A DNA stretch of 64,000 nt from contig JAPNXP010000010.1 of the NCBI GenBank assembly GCA_028753945.1, positions 1,863,042 to 1,927,041 on the forward strand, written 5' to 3'. Of the stretch, positions 23,495-33,286 are shown in pieces (position 1 is the first letter of the stretch; each line of letters opens with the position of its first letter). Under the pieces are notes generated by a model. That model saw nothing but the letters and a program-made list of their open reading frames with translations, was not told the origin of the DNA and searched no databases. Source of the DNA: Hexactinellida sp. DTS-2022. Its lineage: Eukaryota > Porifera > Hexactinellida. A program made the position numbers and the translations under genes.

Positions 23495-23976
23495 ATGGCT
23501 AATAATATAACAGAAACAGATTTTGTCTCTGAAGGATCCGATTTTGAAGAGAGAGCTACTAGTACTTCGAAATTTCCAAAAACTGATTTAGATACATTAA
23601 TGATCGATATACTAGACCAATCCGAAGTTAATCTTGTACATTGTGGCTTAAAGAAACTACCGGATATTTCCCACCTCACGCAAACAAAAGTGTTATGTCT
23701 GAGGCGTAATAGAATAGATTCTATTGCTAATCTTCCTCCAATTCCACTTCTAACAGAATTAGACCTCTATGACAATTTACTGATCAAAATTGAATCACTC
23801 GAATCCGTCCCTCTACTAACTTCTTTGGACCTTTCATTCAACAATATTAGAATTATCGAACATTTAGAAGCCCTCATACTGTTGCAAGATCTTTATTTAA
23901 TTCAAAATAAAATTACAATAATAAGTTCTCTCTCTCACCTTAAACATCTTACTGTGTTAGAATTGGGAGCAAATAG
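23495..23976 (+). CDS. sds22 (PPP1R7): sds22 / PP1 regulatory subunit 7, 5' coding exon
   Basis: This exon encodes residues 1-160 and two bases of codon 161 of an sds22-type protein, the leucine-rich-repeat partner of protein phosphatase 1. In other eukaryotes sds22 binds the PP1 catalytic subunit, controls its assembly and localisation, and acts in mitosis. Residues 1-44 form an acidic, Ser/Thr-rich N-terminus. 22-residue LRRs begin near residue 45, with family-typical blocks VLCLRRNRI, LTELDLYDN and LTSLDLSFNNI. The exon ends ...AATAG|GTAAGAAT at 23976/23977, a strong donor. The ORF would stop only three bases further on, as expected for an unspliced read-through. The first in-frame ATG was chosen because an acceptor lies directly before it. 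The gene name rests on the family pattern, which continues exactly in exon 59270-59756. Confidence 0.92.
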
Positions 23977-24205
23977 GTAAGAATACGATCATCTAATTAT
24001 GAGTACTATCTAACTTTTCTTGCATTTGAACTTAATATAATAACGGCTTACTTATAAGTATGTCGGTCCACTAAAACTTTCTACTAGCCGACATGAAAGC
24101 AAATCTCGCTTCAAAATTTGATATATATATAATCGAATTTATTTATAAATGCATAAAAATTCCTAAATAATTGTCATGGCTGATCAAATTTTAGAAGTAA
24201 ATAAG

Positions 24206-24601
24206 TAGGGCTGAAACGAATATACCGAATATTCGAATATTAGTTCGAAATGATTGAACGAACATTCGTTCATTTGCAAACGAATATTCGTTTGGACGAA
24301 TATTAGATTGAAACAGTTATTCCTTGACTACTTTGACTACAACAACAATACTTTTGTATACCTTAGAGATATAGTAAATATAAATTCCTACTTAAACTAC
24401 CCTGATTATAAGCTAACTTGTGATATTACACTTTGTAACTATTATTATACCATTGTAACATTATCAAAAACCTATTTTCCAATGTATTTTGTCTCATAAA
24501 ATTGATTTAATGCTTAGTCATCCAAACGAACGAATATTCGAATATTCGTTCGTTTAGAAAAAGGTTCGTTCGTCACATTTCGAATATTCGTTTCAGCACT
24601 A
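24206..24601. mobile_element. hAT-type MITE, 396 bp, of CGAATATTCG repeats
   Basis: Ends TAGGGCTGAAACGAATAT / ATATTCGTTTCAGCACTA (approximately complementary) have flanks TAAATAAG (24198-24205) and AAAATAAG (24602-24609), 7 of 8 identical. The subterminal regions are made of GAATATTCG and AACGAACG palindromic units. No transposase. Confidence 0.78.
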
Positions 24602-25102
24602 AAAATAAGGACCTGATTATGGAGAATTAGATTCCAATGAAGATTGGAAATTTTTATGTGCGAACCCACTTGATTACATCCGCGTATGTTGACATTATTT
24701 GCTTACAACTCGGCTAGCCAAAAATTAGAAGTCGTAGAAATAGTAGTTGTAACACATTAATTACTAACCTATATAATATGTAGTAGATTACATTTTTCAA
24801 TGTTTTTTGACGATTTTTTCATAAAGTATATATAGCACCTATTTAAACTAATTATGGCTCATAATATGGAATTTTGAACAGTGACCTTGATAAACTTTAC
24901 ATCTTCGATAGAAAATTAAATTTACACCTTTTGTCAAATAATAAATGTTCAATTTGTCCTAGGTTTGTGCCATAGTTAGGGTGCCAATCTCCTGTGTCTA
25001 CTTCAGATTCATTAAACTGTTAAACTATTTCTATTGTTTCAACTTGTAATTATTATATAGATCAACTTGTTAAATCTTACTTTATTGTTTCAACATGCAA
25101 TA

Positions 25103-25652
25103 CAGTCTACTCCGCTTAATTGGGACACGTTTGTTCCAGGCCTCTTGTCCCAATTAAGCGGAGATCCCAATTAACCGAAAAAACTTTGTAAAGTGGTGAT
25201 TTGCCTGTGATTTACACAAATTTTCGTTTTAAACCTGTTGCAACAATTCCTCCAATGCCTGCGGACACTTGATTCTTCTCAAACCCATAGAATGAGCCGT
25301 AATATTCTCTGGACCGTTTGATATATCCCTGAACCACAAGGTCATACATAATCTCTGGTAAATTTCGATATTACGGAAATCAATAAGAAATAGACAATAT
25401 TAGATATTTTGTCCTGCCTTCATCAGTATTGACAAAGATTATTAGAATTTGTTCTGATCAATATGAATTTTCTATTGAGCGAGCACCAATTTTGAACCAA
25501 ATTTGTTTAGTTTGTCCCGATTAAGCGGAGTTTGTCCCGATTAACCGAAAATTTAGTAATAGCTTCTAGTGAAAGGATTCTGTTCTTGGGACGTTGTCCC
25601 ATTTAAGCGGCTGTCCCGATTAACCGGTGTCCCAATTAAGCGGAGTACACTG
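25103..25652. mobile_element. pogo-type MITE, 550 bp
   Basis: Ends CAGTCTACTCCGCTTAATTG / complement (AATTAAGCGGAGTACACTG) are flanked by TA (25101-25102, 25653-25654). Internal copies of CCCGATTAAGCGGAG near the right end indicate duplication of the terminal sequence. Non-coding. Confidence 0.85.
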
Positions 25653-25965
25653 TAATTATATTTTTAATTTAACTTGTAAATGCGAGCTGGCTTCTATTTA
25701 ATTATAGTATTTGTATACAATGGATTAAAGCAAACTGAATTAAATGAAAGGGAAATTGTTTGGACTTAATTATATTAACTGTGGATATTATTGCATAAAT
25801 GGTCAACTAATTATTTAAATAAATTATATTTTATGCATATTTAATGAATGTCATTAATCTCAAAGATGGTTTAAGATAGAAACAAACTTCAAATTTAATA
25901 ATCGTTCCTTGTCGCTCGTGACCACTTGACAAATTGGTTTAAATAACTTAAAGCGTTGATGACAT

Positions 25966-26092
25966 GGCGAAAAAATACAAATTGCACTGTGCCGATAGCA
26001 TTTCCTTTGGAGGCACAGTAAATTAAGCAACAACCAAAATATTGTGCCTCCAAAGGGAATCCTGTCGGCACAGCAGCAATTTTGGATTTATT
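25966..26092. repeat. Long palindrome (stem ~45 bp), copy 1
   Basis: CTGTGCCGATAGCATTTCCT continues to TTGGAGGCAC and is mirrored by GTGCCTCCAAAGGGAATCCT then GTCGGCACAG across a ~27-nt loop. The stem extends outward through AAATTG/CAATTT. A diverged second copy with compensating changes lies at 32373-32500. Confidence 0.75.
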
Positions 26093-26506
26093 TTCTCTCC
26101 ATAGACGGTGCCCTAGTCGCACTATTATGGATTTAATTTGCACCTCCGCTGCGGTTACGATTTGATCAAAGATTTTTTAACACATGCTTAAACTAATTAT
26201 GACTCATAAAATGAATTACTTAATACAATTTACAATTTGGATAGAGAATTGTAATTACACCTTTTTGCCGGTTAAGAATTTTGAATATGTCCAATGTCCG
26301 TACAAATTTTACCTCCAGAAATGCCTGATCATCCAATTATACGGATTAAGTATTATGAGTCTATTTAGGGTGCGGAATATTTTACATTCGTTAAGCAATA
26401 CTTTAGAAGAAATCAAGTGAGATTTCAGAGCCAGCACTATAGAACAGGCATGGGGCCAAGCACTTTGGACCAGGGTTCTCGCCAGGATTTTTCGTTGTGA
26501 TGGCAC

Positions 26507-26968
26507 CAAGGGCGTAGCCAGGGGGGCGCCATTGCGCCCCCACTTTGTTCCCATGCGCCCCTTGAGGTGCCCCCACTTGGATTTGGGATAGATCAATAGA
26601 TATGTTTTTGATATTAAATAAATAATATGACACATTTACAATTTGAAATTGTAACCATAAATATATTGTAAACTTTGCAGGTTTCATTTAAGGTATTAAA
26701 TATTAAGTGATATAATTTCATAATTATTGTCTCTATTGCCTATTGGTGTGAAGCTATAAAAAATTTGTGATATGTGGAACAATGTTTGCAATCAATGAAT
26801 AATCATTATTACACTGTGAAATGATATGAAGTGATAATCCATCAGAGCTTAAAAGAACGAGCCCGGGATGTAAAATATACTATGTTAAACAATATAAGAA
26901 ATGTGCCATCAGTTAATGTTGTGCGTCGGTTGTGCGCTCCCAGTTAAAAAACTCTAGCTACGCCCCTG
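26507..26968. mobile_element. hAT-type MITE (GGGGCGTAGC ends), 462 bp
   Basis: Ends CAAGGGCGTAGCCAGG / CTAGCTACGCCCCTG are complementary. The 8-bp flanks are GATGGCAC (26499-26506) and GAGGGCAC (26969-26976), 7 of 8 identical. The left interior is rich in GCGCCCCC. Non-coding; minus-strand ORFs here cross the element ends. Confidence 0.75.
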
Positions 26969-27139
26969 GAGGGCACATGAGAGTGAGATATTACTTAAGG
27001 TCAAATTGTCAATGATTTGGTGAAACCTTCAAATAATAATATTGACTCAAAGGGTACATGCCCACTCACAACATGTGAATAAAGGGTACAATATCTTTCA
27101 AGAAGTGCATGTACCTTTTGATAGAGACCTAGAGAGAAC

Positions 27140-27440
27140 GCTGTTTTGGACTTAAGCCCATTTTTGAGAGGGCTTAAATCAGGACTTAAGTCCTCTTTTA
27201 ATAAATAGACTTAAGCCCTTTATAGATAAGCTTCAAGCCCTTTTCAAGGCATTTATTCAATAAATTATGTTTGGATTTCTAAATAATTAGAGTATAGACT
27301 TAAGTCCGGACTTAAGCCCTTTATTAAGGGCTTGAGCTTGGACATAAGCCATTTTTCAAAAATGGATTGGGAAAAGGGCTTGGGCTTAAGCCCTTTCATA
27401 ATGGATGGGCTTAGATTTAAGCCCTTTTGAAAGGGCTTGA
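27140..27440. repeat. Array of GACTTAAGCCC-type inverted/tandem motifs
   Basis: About a dozen copies of CTTAAGCCCTTTT, AAGGGCTTAAG and variants are packed in both orientations over 300 bp. They probably form the interior of a MITE. Just outside, TAGAGATGCACCGG at 27455 resembles the hAT end at 57343, but a partner end was not found. Confidence 0.6.
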
Positions 27441-27531
27441 CCCCATGTCTGCTAGAGATGCACCGGTTCCGGTTTTTTTATCGGATCCGGATCCGCTTTG
27501 AACGAAATACTGAAATATAGAGCATGTACAC

Positions 27532-27838
27532 CAGGGCTCGGCAACCTTTTGAGCCTGCGGGCCAGATTGAGTCATTTACCGCATTAACCGGGCCAAACGA
27601 TTTACCGTCCTTCGGTCTTACTCGTAATTTCTCCAATGTAGAATTGTTAATTTTGACTACGTAAAATGTATTGACTTATCTTTTATAAAGTTAGCATACT
27701 AATACCTTTTAAATATTAGGATTTCAATTGAATCACTCAATCGGAGGTCACGATAAGCATGTTTATTGAGAGCCGCGGGCCGGAAATTTCGCCTCGCGGG
27801 CCAGATCTGGGCCGCAGGCAGCGGGTTGCCGACCCATG
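27532..27838. mobile_element. hAT-type MITE (CAGGGCTCGGCAACC), 307 bp
   Basis: Ends CAGGGCTCGGCAACC / GGTTGCCGACCCATG are complementary and flanked by the perfect 8-bp duplication ATGTACAC (27524-27531, 27839-27846). The subterminal GCGGGCCAGAT / complement is typical of widespread hAT MITEs with CAGGG-GGCAACC ends. Non-coding. Confidence 0.88.
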
Positions 27839-27846
27839 ATGTACAC

Positions 27847-28929
27847 AGTGGGCTATTATTACCAATTTCTAGTATTAGAGTATTACGCGTTAATCTTATC
27901 AGATAGGACTATAGAATGTTTTATTACTGTATAGTAAGTCGACCATTTCGGTTCTTCTCGCTACATCGAACTTTCTATTTTGCATTAGATTTCCAGGATA
28001 TGATGAGTCATCATATTTACCATATATGGTATAATGACGCATATTATTTTATGTGGATTTCCTATATGTATAAATACCATTAAAACACAAATCTATTCTG
28101 ACTATACATCTATGTGTGCAAGGGTGGGGTTGATTAACTATCAGAGTCTTTAAATTTTGTTCTAACGATGAATTTATATCTATATTAACTACCACTCAAA
28201 TTTTTATATAAGTCCAGACGTGTTTTGGGAATAAATAATTTTGGAGCCATTTTCAGAAGATAATCTACCAAATTCACAGAATAAAAGCAGCGTTTTATCT
28301 AATAAATACATTATTTAATTAATCATCTAATATATATCGCTTCTATCTAGAAAAATTACTGCATTATTATGGTTTTACAATCATAGCAACCAAAATGTTA
28401 GAATGAAATTTAAGTATATTCTTCAGGTTGCGCAACGAAGCGGAGGTTGTGCATTTAATATGGGTTTAGCAACGTTTCATATGCAAACATATTAAAAAAT
28501 TGGACTGGAAGGTGGTGGAAGAAAATTTTGCGGTGAGTCGTAATCATTTTATTACTTCTCAATTTTTCAGCTACTTTACCTCGGGAATTTTCTCAATTAT
28601 TTAATAAAACAAGTTAAATAGAATAAACTGGTTTAACGAAATGAATTCATAACAGTTCATTAATTAATAAGAATGCCTATCATTGTTACATTGTATCACC
28701 TTCAGCGAATATTAAATGTTATGGATGCTACATCAAAACTAATCAACAAAATGCAATTTTGACCGCAAATATATTCTTGTCAACAGTACGCAGCATTAGA
28801 AATTTATTAGATCAATCAATTTCAATTTTGGAATATATCATATTTAAGATGTATGCTTTAGAAATCCAATTTGAAAGTGTAGTGTTTTTGATAAATAATT
28901 TTCACCTAATGCACTAACTATAGTAGCCC
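27847..28929. other. AT-rich intronic stretch, no gene seen
   Basis: No coding block or element end could be supported before the P-like remnant that follows. Confidence 0.4.
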
Positions 28930-30425
28930 ACTCTCTTCGGATCAGAAAACATTACAACCATTGGTCCCTCATCCTCTTTGTGCAAGCAAATCACTTATTC
29001 TTATGTTTGATTTTTTGCATATAGTAAAGACAATTCGTAACAATTGACTAAATTTAAAAAATGATAATCAGACTTTTATCTACCCAAAGCTCGAAGATTT
29101 TTTGCCAACTTACACTCGATATCCTCTAAACCTACAGACTGCCTCCTTCACTGATATTCGTCAGATTTATAGGATAGAGCAGAACAGCATTGCAAAACTT
29201 GCACCGCGTCTCACAGCCAAAGCATGTTGGCCTTCGAAGTTAGAGCGCCAAAATGTTAAATTAGCTCTCCGCATTTTCGACTACTCTACCAGCGCAGCCC
29301 TCAAGATTTGCAACGAACCTCGCCTCGAACGTTTCAAAAACCATATCGCTGAATTCATCGATATCATCGTTATGGTCTGGAAATTGTTTAATGTTAATCG
29401 GCCGAACAAAGACAAACGTTTGAATGACGAATATTCCAAACAACTAGTCTTTAATGATTCTAGATTTGTGCTCATTAATTGCATTGTTAACTGGCTCACT
29501 GCCTGGAGATCATTACCCGGAAAACATGGCAAATTGAGTCCACAGACTTTCACTTCCTTCAAACATACTTGTGAAGCGCTACCGATTCTAGTCAACCATT
29601 TAACTTCTCAATGTGGATTTTCCTACTTACTTACTTACTTATTTCTTACAAGCAGATCCGCTGGAACACCACTTCGGATTGTAAGGAATGATGTCTGGCT
29701 CAAATTATCATGTTTCCTTTAGTCAGATTCTCGAAACGGTACGCCGACTCAAAGTCTCTAGCATCCTGAAGCTATTTTCACAACAGCCTTGTAAAGAATA
29801 TAATTTAAAATCTTTCTTCAAATCGTTCACCTCAGACGAAGCCGCCAATGATTCTCATACCGACCTAAATCCATTTCTTTCAAAGTTACAAGATATGTTT
29901 ACTGTCATTCTTGACAATGAGACCATCCAATCTTTGGCTTTTATTGCAGGTACTGTGTCCATCAATTTTTCAAGAGTCAGAAGTTTCAGAATTGCCGATT
30001 CTGTTTAGATTTCCTAACCTCTGACAGAGATCTGTTATTCGATCCAGAGGAATCTATAAAATACTAGCTTATTGAAATCTTGGACCGGGGTTCTTTGAAG
30101 TGGCCATCAGACTCTGTCTTAGATTCTATCATCACTGTTTGGCGGATTCTAATACCATTGAAACAGGATGTCGATATCTGGACACAGTTTGTCAGTGGAA
30201 AACCTCGCAATTCTAATAGAATTGTCAATTAGAACCGTTGAAGATACCTCGAGCGAAACATGGCGTAACAGATGCTTGATTTGCAATTCTGATGGTTGGG
30301 AAGTGTTACGGAAATTAGTTTCAGTGGCTTCAAACTGCCTTATCTCTAACTTTGTTAAGAATTTTAACTCACAAGTAGCTTCACGAGAAGATAGCCGTAA
30401 ATTAAAGAAGTTTAAAGTTCATTAA
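28930..30425 (+). pseudogene. P-element/THAP9-like transposase, copy C (C-terminal ~60%)
   Basis: This carries the C-terminal part of a P-superfamily transposase. In frame from about 28999, FDFLHIVKTIRNN is followed by a stop (TGA at the Trp position of copy A), then TFIYPKLEDF. The ORF 29102-29722 continues with KLERQNVKLALRIFDYST, IIVMVWKLFNVNRPNKDKRL and LPGKHGKLSPQTFTSFKHTC, each matching copies A and D. After a frameshift near 29600-29690 the reading continues with FAFIAGTV-like and LDRGSLKWPSDSVLDSI segments. It ends NFVKNFNSQVASREDSRKLKKFK at 30425. No THAP domain or first catalytic Asp is seen upstream. It is the best preserved C-terminus of the four, but dead. Confidence 0.8.
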
Positions 30426-31187
30426 TATGTTAATTAACGATTCGTGTCAAGTAGTATATTCGTAGTGTATTGGCTCTGTGTGGCGAAAATATCTGTTGAT
30501 TATTGGTTTACTATGTTTATTTCCTTTATTAATTGTAGAATACCGATTGTCATCAGTAGAATAATGTTAAATCTAGAACTAATTACATGGCACTCAGTTT
30601 TATGTTATTTTAAATATGACTTCTTTTTAATCCATGGTGTTTTACTGTCAGGCCTGAGTATAGTAGGCTATGTTTGAGCATAAAATACGAGAACTAGCCT
30701 GTATAAGTATAAATGATAATCGTGAAGACATATCGGAAAGGCAAAACTATAATAAACAATTATTGAATTATCACCAAATAGATGAATATAGCTAGTTAAT
30801 TAAACACTTGTGCTGTACACTCTATAATAAAAGAAATAGTATATAATGTGAAGTAAACACATGTTCAACTTTTTTGCCAAGCTATATCTCATAGGAATGT
30901 TCCATAGTCACAAAGATGTATGCAAACTTTTAAATTCAATTTCCAAAAAATGTTGTCAAAAATAATTTTTTTTAATGCTCACTCATAATGTAAAGATATA
31001 AATATATACAAATAAAAAATATATTTTTTAAATCCAAAATCATAAACGTCCGTATCTCCTCTTTAATATGTGTAATTTTATCCAAATCCTATAATGGGAA
31101 GGACCTCAACTTTCATTTGATCTGTGCTCAGTTGAATACTGCGCCAAATTTCACTCTTGTACCTGACTCTGACTGTATTAGTATATA
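30426..31187. other. AT-rich intronic stretch, no gene seen
   Basis: It may include the 3' untranslated part and end of the P-like element, but no inverted end was recognised. Confidence 0.35.
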
Positions 31188-31471
31188 CAGACAACTCCCG
31201 TTGTAACGAAGTGCTCGGACCGTGTTTTCATTTCGTTATAAGCGGAGTTTGTTCTAACCGGAGTTCGATCTTAAAAGAGTTCATTTCAAGTTTAATTTCG
31301 TTGTAACCGGAGTTCATTATAAACGGATTTCGTTATAACCATAGTTTATTATAAGTAGAATTCGTTATAACCGGAGTAAATCAATATATTAGAGGTTATA
31401 TGGGATTTGAATGACTTCGTTGTAAGCAGGTACTTCGTTATATCCGACTTGGTTATAACGGGAGTTGTCTG
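31188..31471. mobile_element. pogo-type MITE, 284 bp
   Basis: Ends CAGACAACTCCCGTTGTAAC / GTTATAACGGGAGTTGTCTG are flanked by TA (31186-31187, 31472-31473). The interior repeats TTCGTTATAACCGGAG variants. Non-coding. Confidence 0.88.
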
Positions 31472-31629
31472 TAATACATAAATCAGTAACAAAACATAGT
31501 AAATCCAGTCCTAACAGCCAGGAACCAGAATCTACACTATCTACTTCTTGCACACCATCTTCTAAACACTGACAAACATCTTGTAGTAAGTATATCTAGA
31601 GGAAACGAAAAATTACTTAAGTTTTAGTT

Positions 31630-32520
31630 GTATTTTTCCTGTGCCGACTGTACTATAGTATAGTGGCCCAGTATTGAAATCACTGCCTTTTTTCTATATT
31701 TTTTCTCCGTAGACGGCACCCTGCCATGCCAGAGCTTTATAGTTGATGGTCTGAAACTTGGCATGTAGGTGCGGATGGACCGTCTAATTTGCACCTGGGG
31801 TAACGATTTTTATTAACAAATTTTGGACACATCTTTAACACCTTTCAAAATTTGTCTGGTCCATAACACAATTTTTTTTTACTAAACCCACAATTTTTCT
31901 TTTACCATTGGATTCATCATAAAATTCTGCGTCTGATGGGAAAATAAATTCTTAATAATGGGTTTAATTTCTGCCATAAATGGGAGTTGAAATTTCTTTG
32001 TTTACTCACACTTCAAATTCACAAAAACTGTTTAATCTAATTCTATTGTTTGAACTTAACTTGTAATAAGTTTATTGATTTAACTTATAAATTCCAGCTA
32101 GCTTCTATTTAATTATACTATTACTATACAATGTATTAAATATAATAAAATAATATATGGAATTTGTTGGCTTTACTCAACTCACCGTGGATAACAGTGT
32201 TAAAATAAATAACTAATAATATAATTTATTATCAATACATAATGAATGAATGGCATTAAACTCAAGATGGTTTATGATAGAAACAAACTTCAAATTTACT
32301 TACCGTTCCTTGTGACTCGGACCAATTAACAAATGGTTCTTGACACCTTGAGGCGTTGATGACTTGGCGAAAAAAATCCAAAATTGAAGCCTGTGCCGAC
32401 AGCATGTTCCATTGGAGGCACTATCAATAAACCGCCATCAAAATATAGTGCCACCAAAGGAACATGCGTCGGCACAGCCTGCAATTTTGGATTTTTTAAG
32501 TTTGGTATTATCTCTTGTTA
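31630..32520. repeat. Dispersed repeat R1, copy 2, with palindrome at 32373-32500
   Basis: It is co-linear with 24790-26280 apart from missing the pogo MITE. The palindrome has arms CTGTGCCGACAGCATGTTCC / GGAACATGCGTCGGCACAG, extended by ATCCAAAATTG / CAATTTTGGAT, with a ~27-nt loop. It encodes no protein. Confidence 0.6.
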
Positions 32521-32984
32521 AAACGGCGACATTGTAATTACGAACCCTCTTTGACAAGATTATGTTGCCCAAATTCAACAAAGCTTTTTGAGAATATCCG
32601 GATATTCTAAAAAAGCTTTGTTTTGTTTTCTTTCTTTTGTTATATCCCAGTTCCAAACAATACATATGCTGTAATGCACCAATATTTCCACACGTTATTA
32701 TATCTCTCTGCAATAATGTTCATACATATGTGTACCAGCAAGTTTCGGGATGGTCCAGAATAGTTTACTTTTTTCAAGCAATCGTAGTTATCAATGTTTA
32801 CAAAAGTTTCATACAATATCAAAAGAGATACTACCACATTATAAGAAGACACTTCAGGGAGCCTCTATCCACCAAATCAATTAAGGTATACTGGGGCCCA
32901 ACATAATTATTAACTTCAAGAGGTTTATTTGTTGTTATGAAATTATGACAAGAGATACACCCATTAGATTTTTAAACTAAGAGA

Positions 32985-33280
32985 AGACTGCATATCCCGC
33001 TGTATAGATCAGACTTTCAATCTGAGAAACCTCGAAGTCTGGGAGAAAATTTTAAATCAATTTATGTATGCACAATTCAATATCAAAGCTGAGTTATTCG
33101 TCGCTTATGGAATCTACATTATCCATAAATTGAAGGAAACAGTCTCTTAAAGTTAGTAGAACCATATTTTATTGCAGACACCTTTAATATGTTCGAAAGT
33201 TGGAGTCTTCGTTCGCTTTCTAAGATTTGGTTATATGAATTGTGATAGTGAGACCCTGACATTTGTCTATATAAACCAAA
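32985..33280 (+). other. Coding-like remnant of unknown identity next to the Transib-like left end
   Basis: A + strand frame reads LREDCISRCIDQTFNLRNLEVW followed by EKILNQFMYAQ and FVAYGIYIIHKLKETV before a stop. The composition looks protein-like, but I do not recognise the family. It lies just outside the left inverted repeat. The right flank (about 36240-36760) has similarly coding-like scraps (VILDPRSEKVLIPTVLDKLL), so the transposon may have landed in an older element. Confidence 0.25.
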
Positions 33281-33286
33281 GTGGTG

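Larger units (their letters stand above)
24790..26280. repeat. Dispersed repeat R1, copy 1 (split by a pogo MITE)
   Basis: It shares several blocks, in order, with 31630-32520: TCTATTGTTT..AACTTG, GCT(G/A)GCTTCTATTTAATTATA, and the GTGCCGA...GGCACAG palindrome. The MITE at 25103-25652 interrupts it. No coding frame is conserved. It is probably a degenerate non-autonomous element of unknown class. Confidence 0.55.

Noticed and set aside
23479-23679. 66-residue minus-strand ORF
   Set aside because: It is antisense to sds22 exon A and has no domain.
29281-29595. 104-residue minus-strand ORF
   Set aside because: It is a shadow of the + strand P-like transposase copy C.
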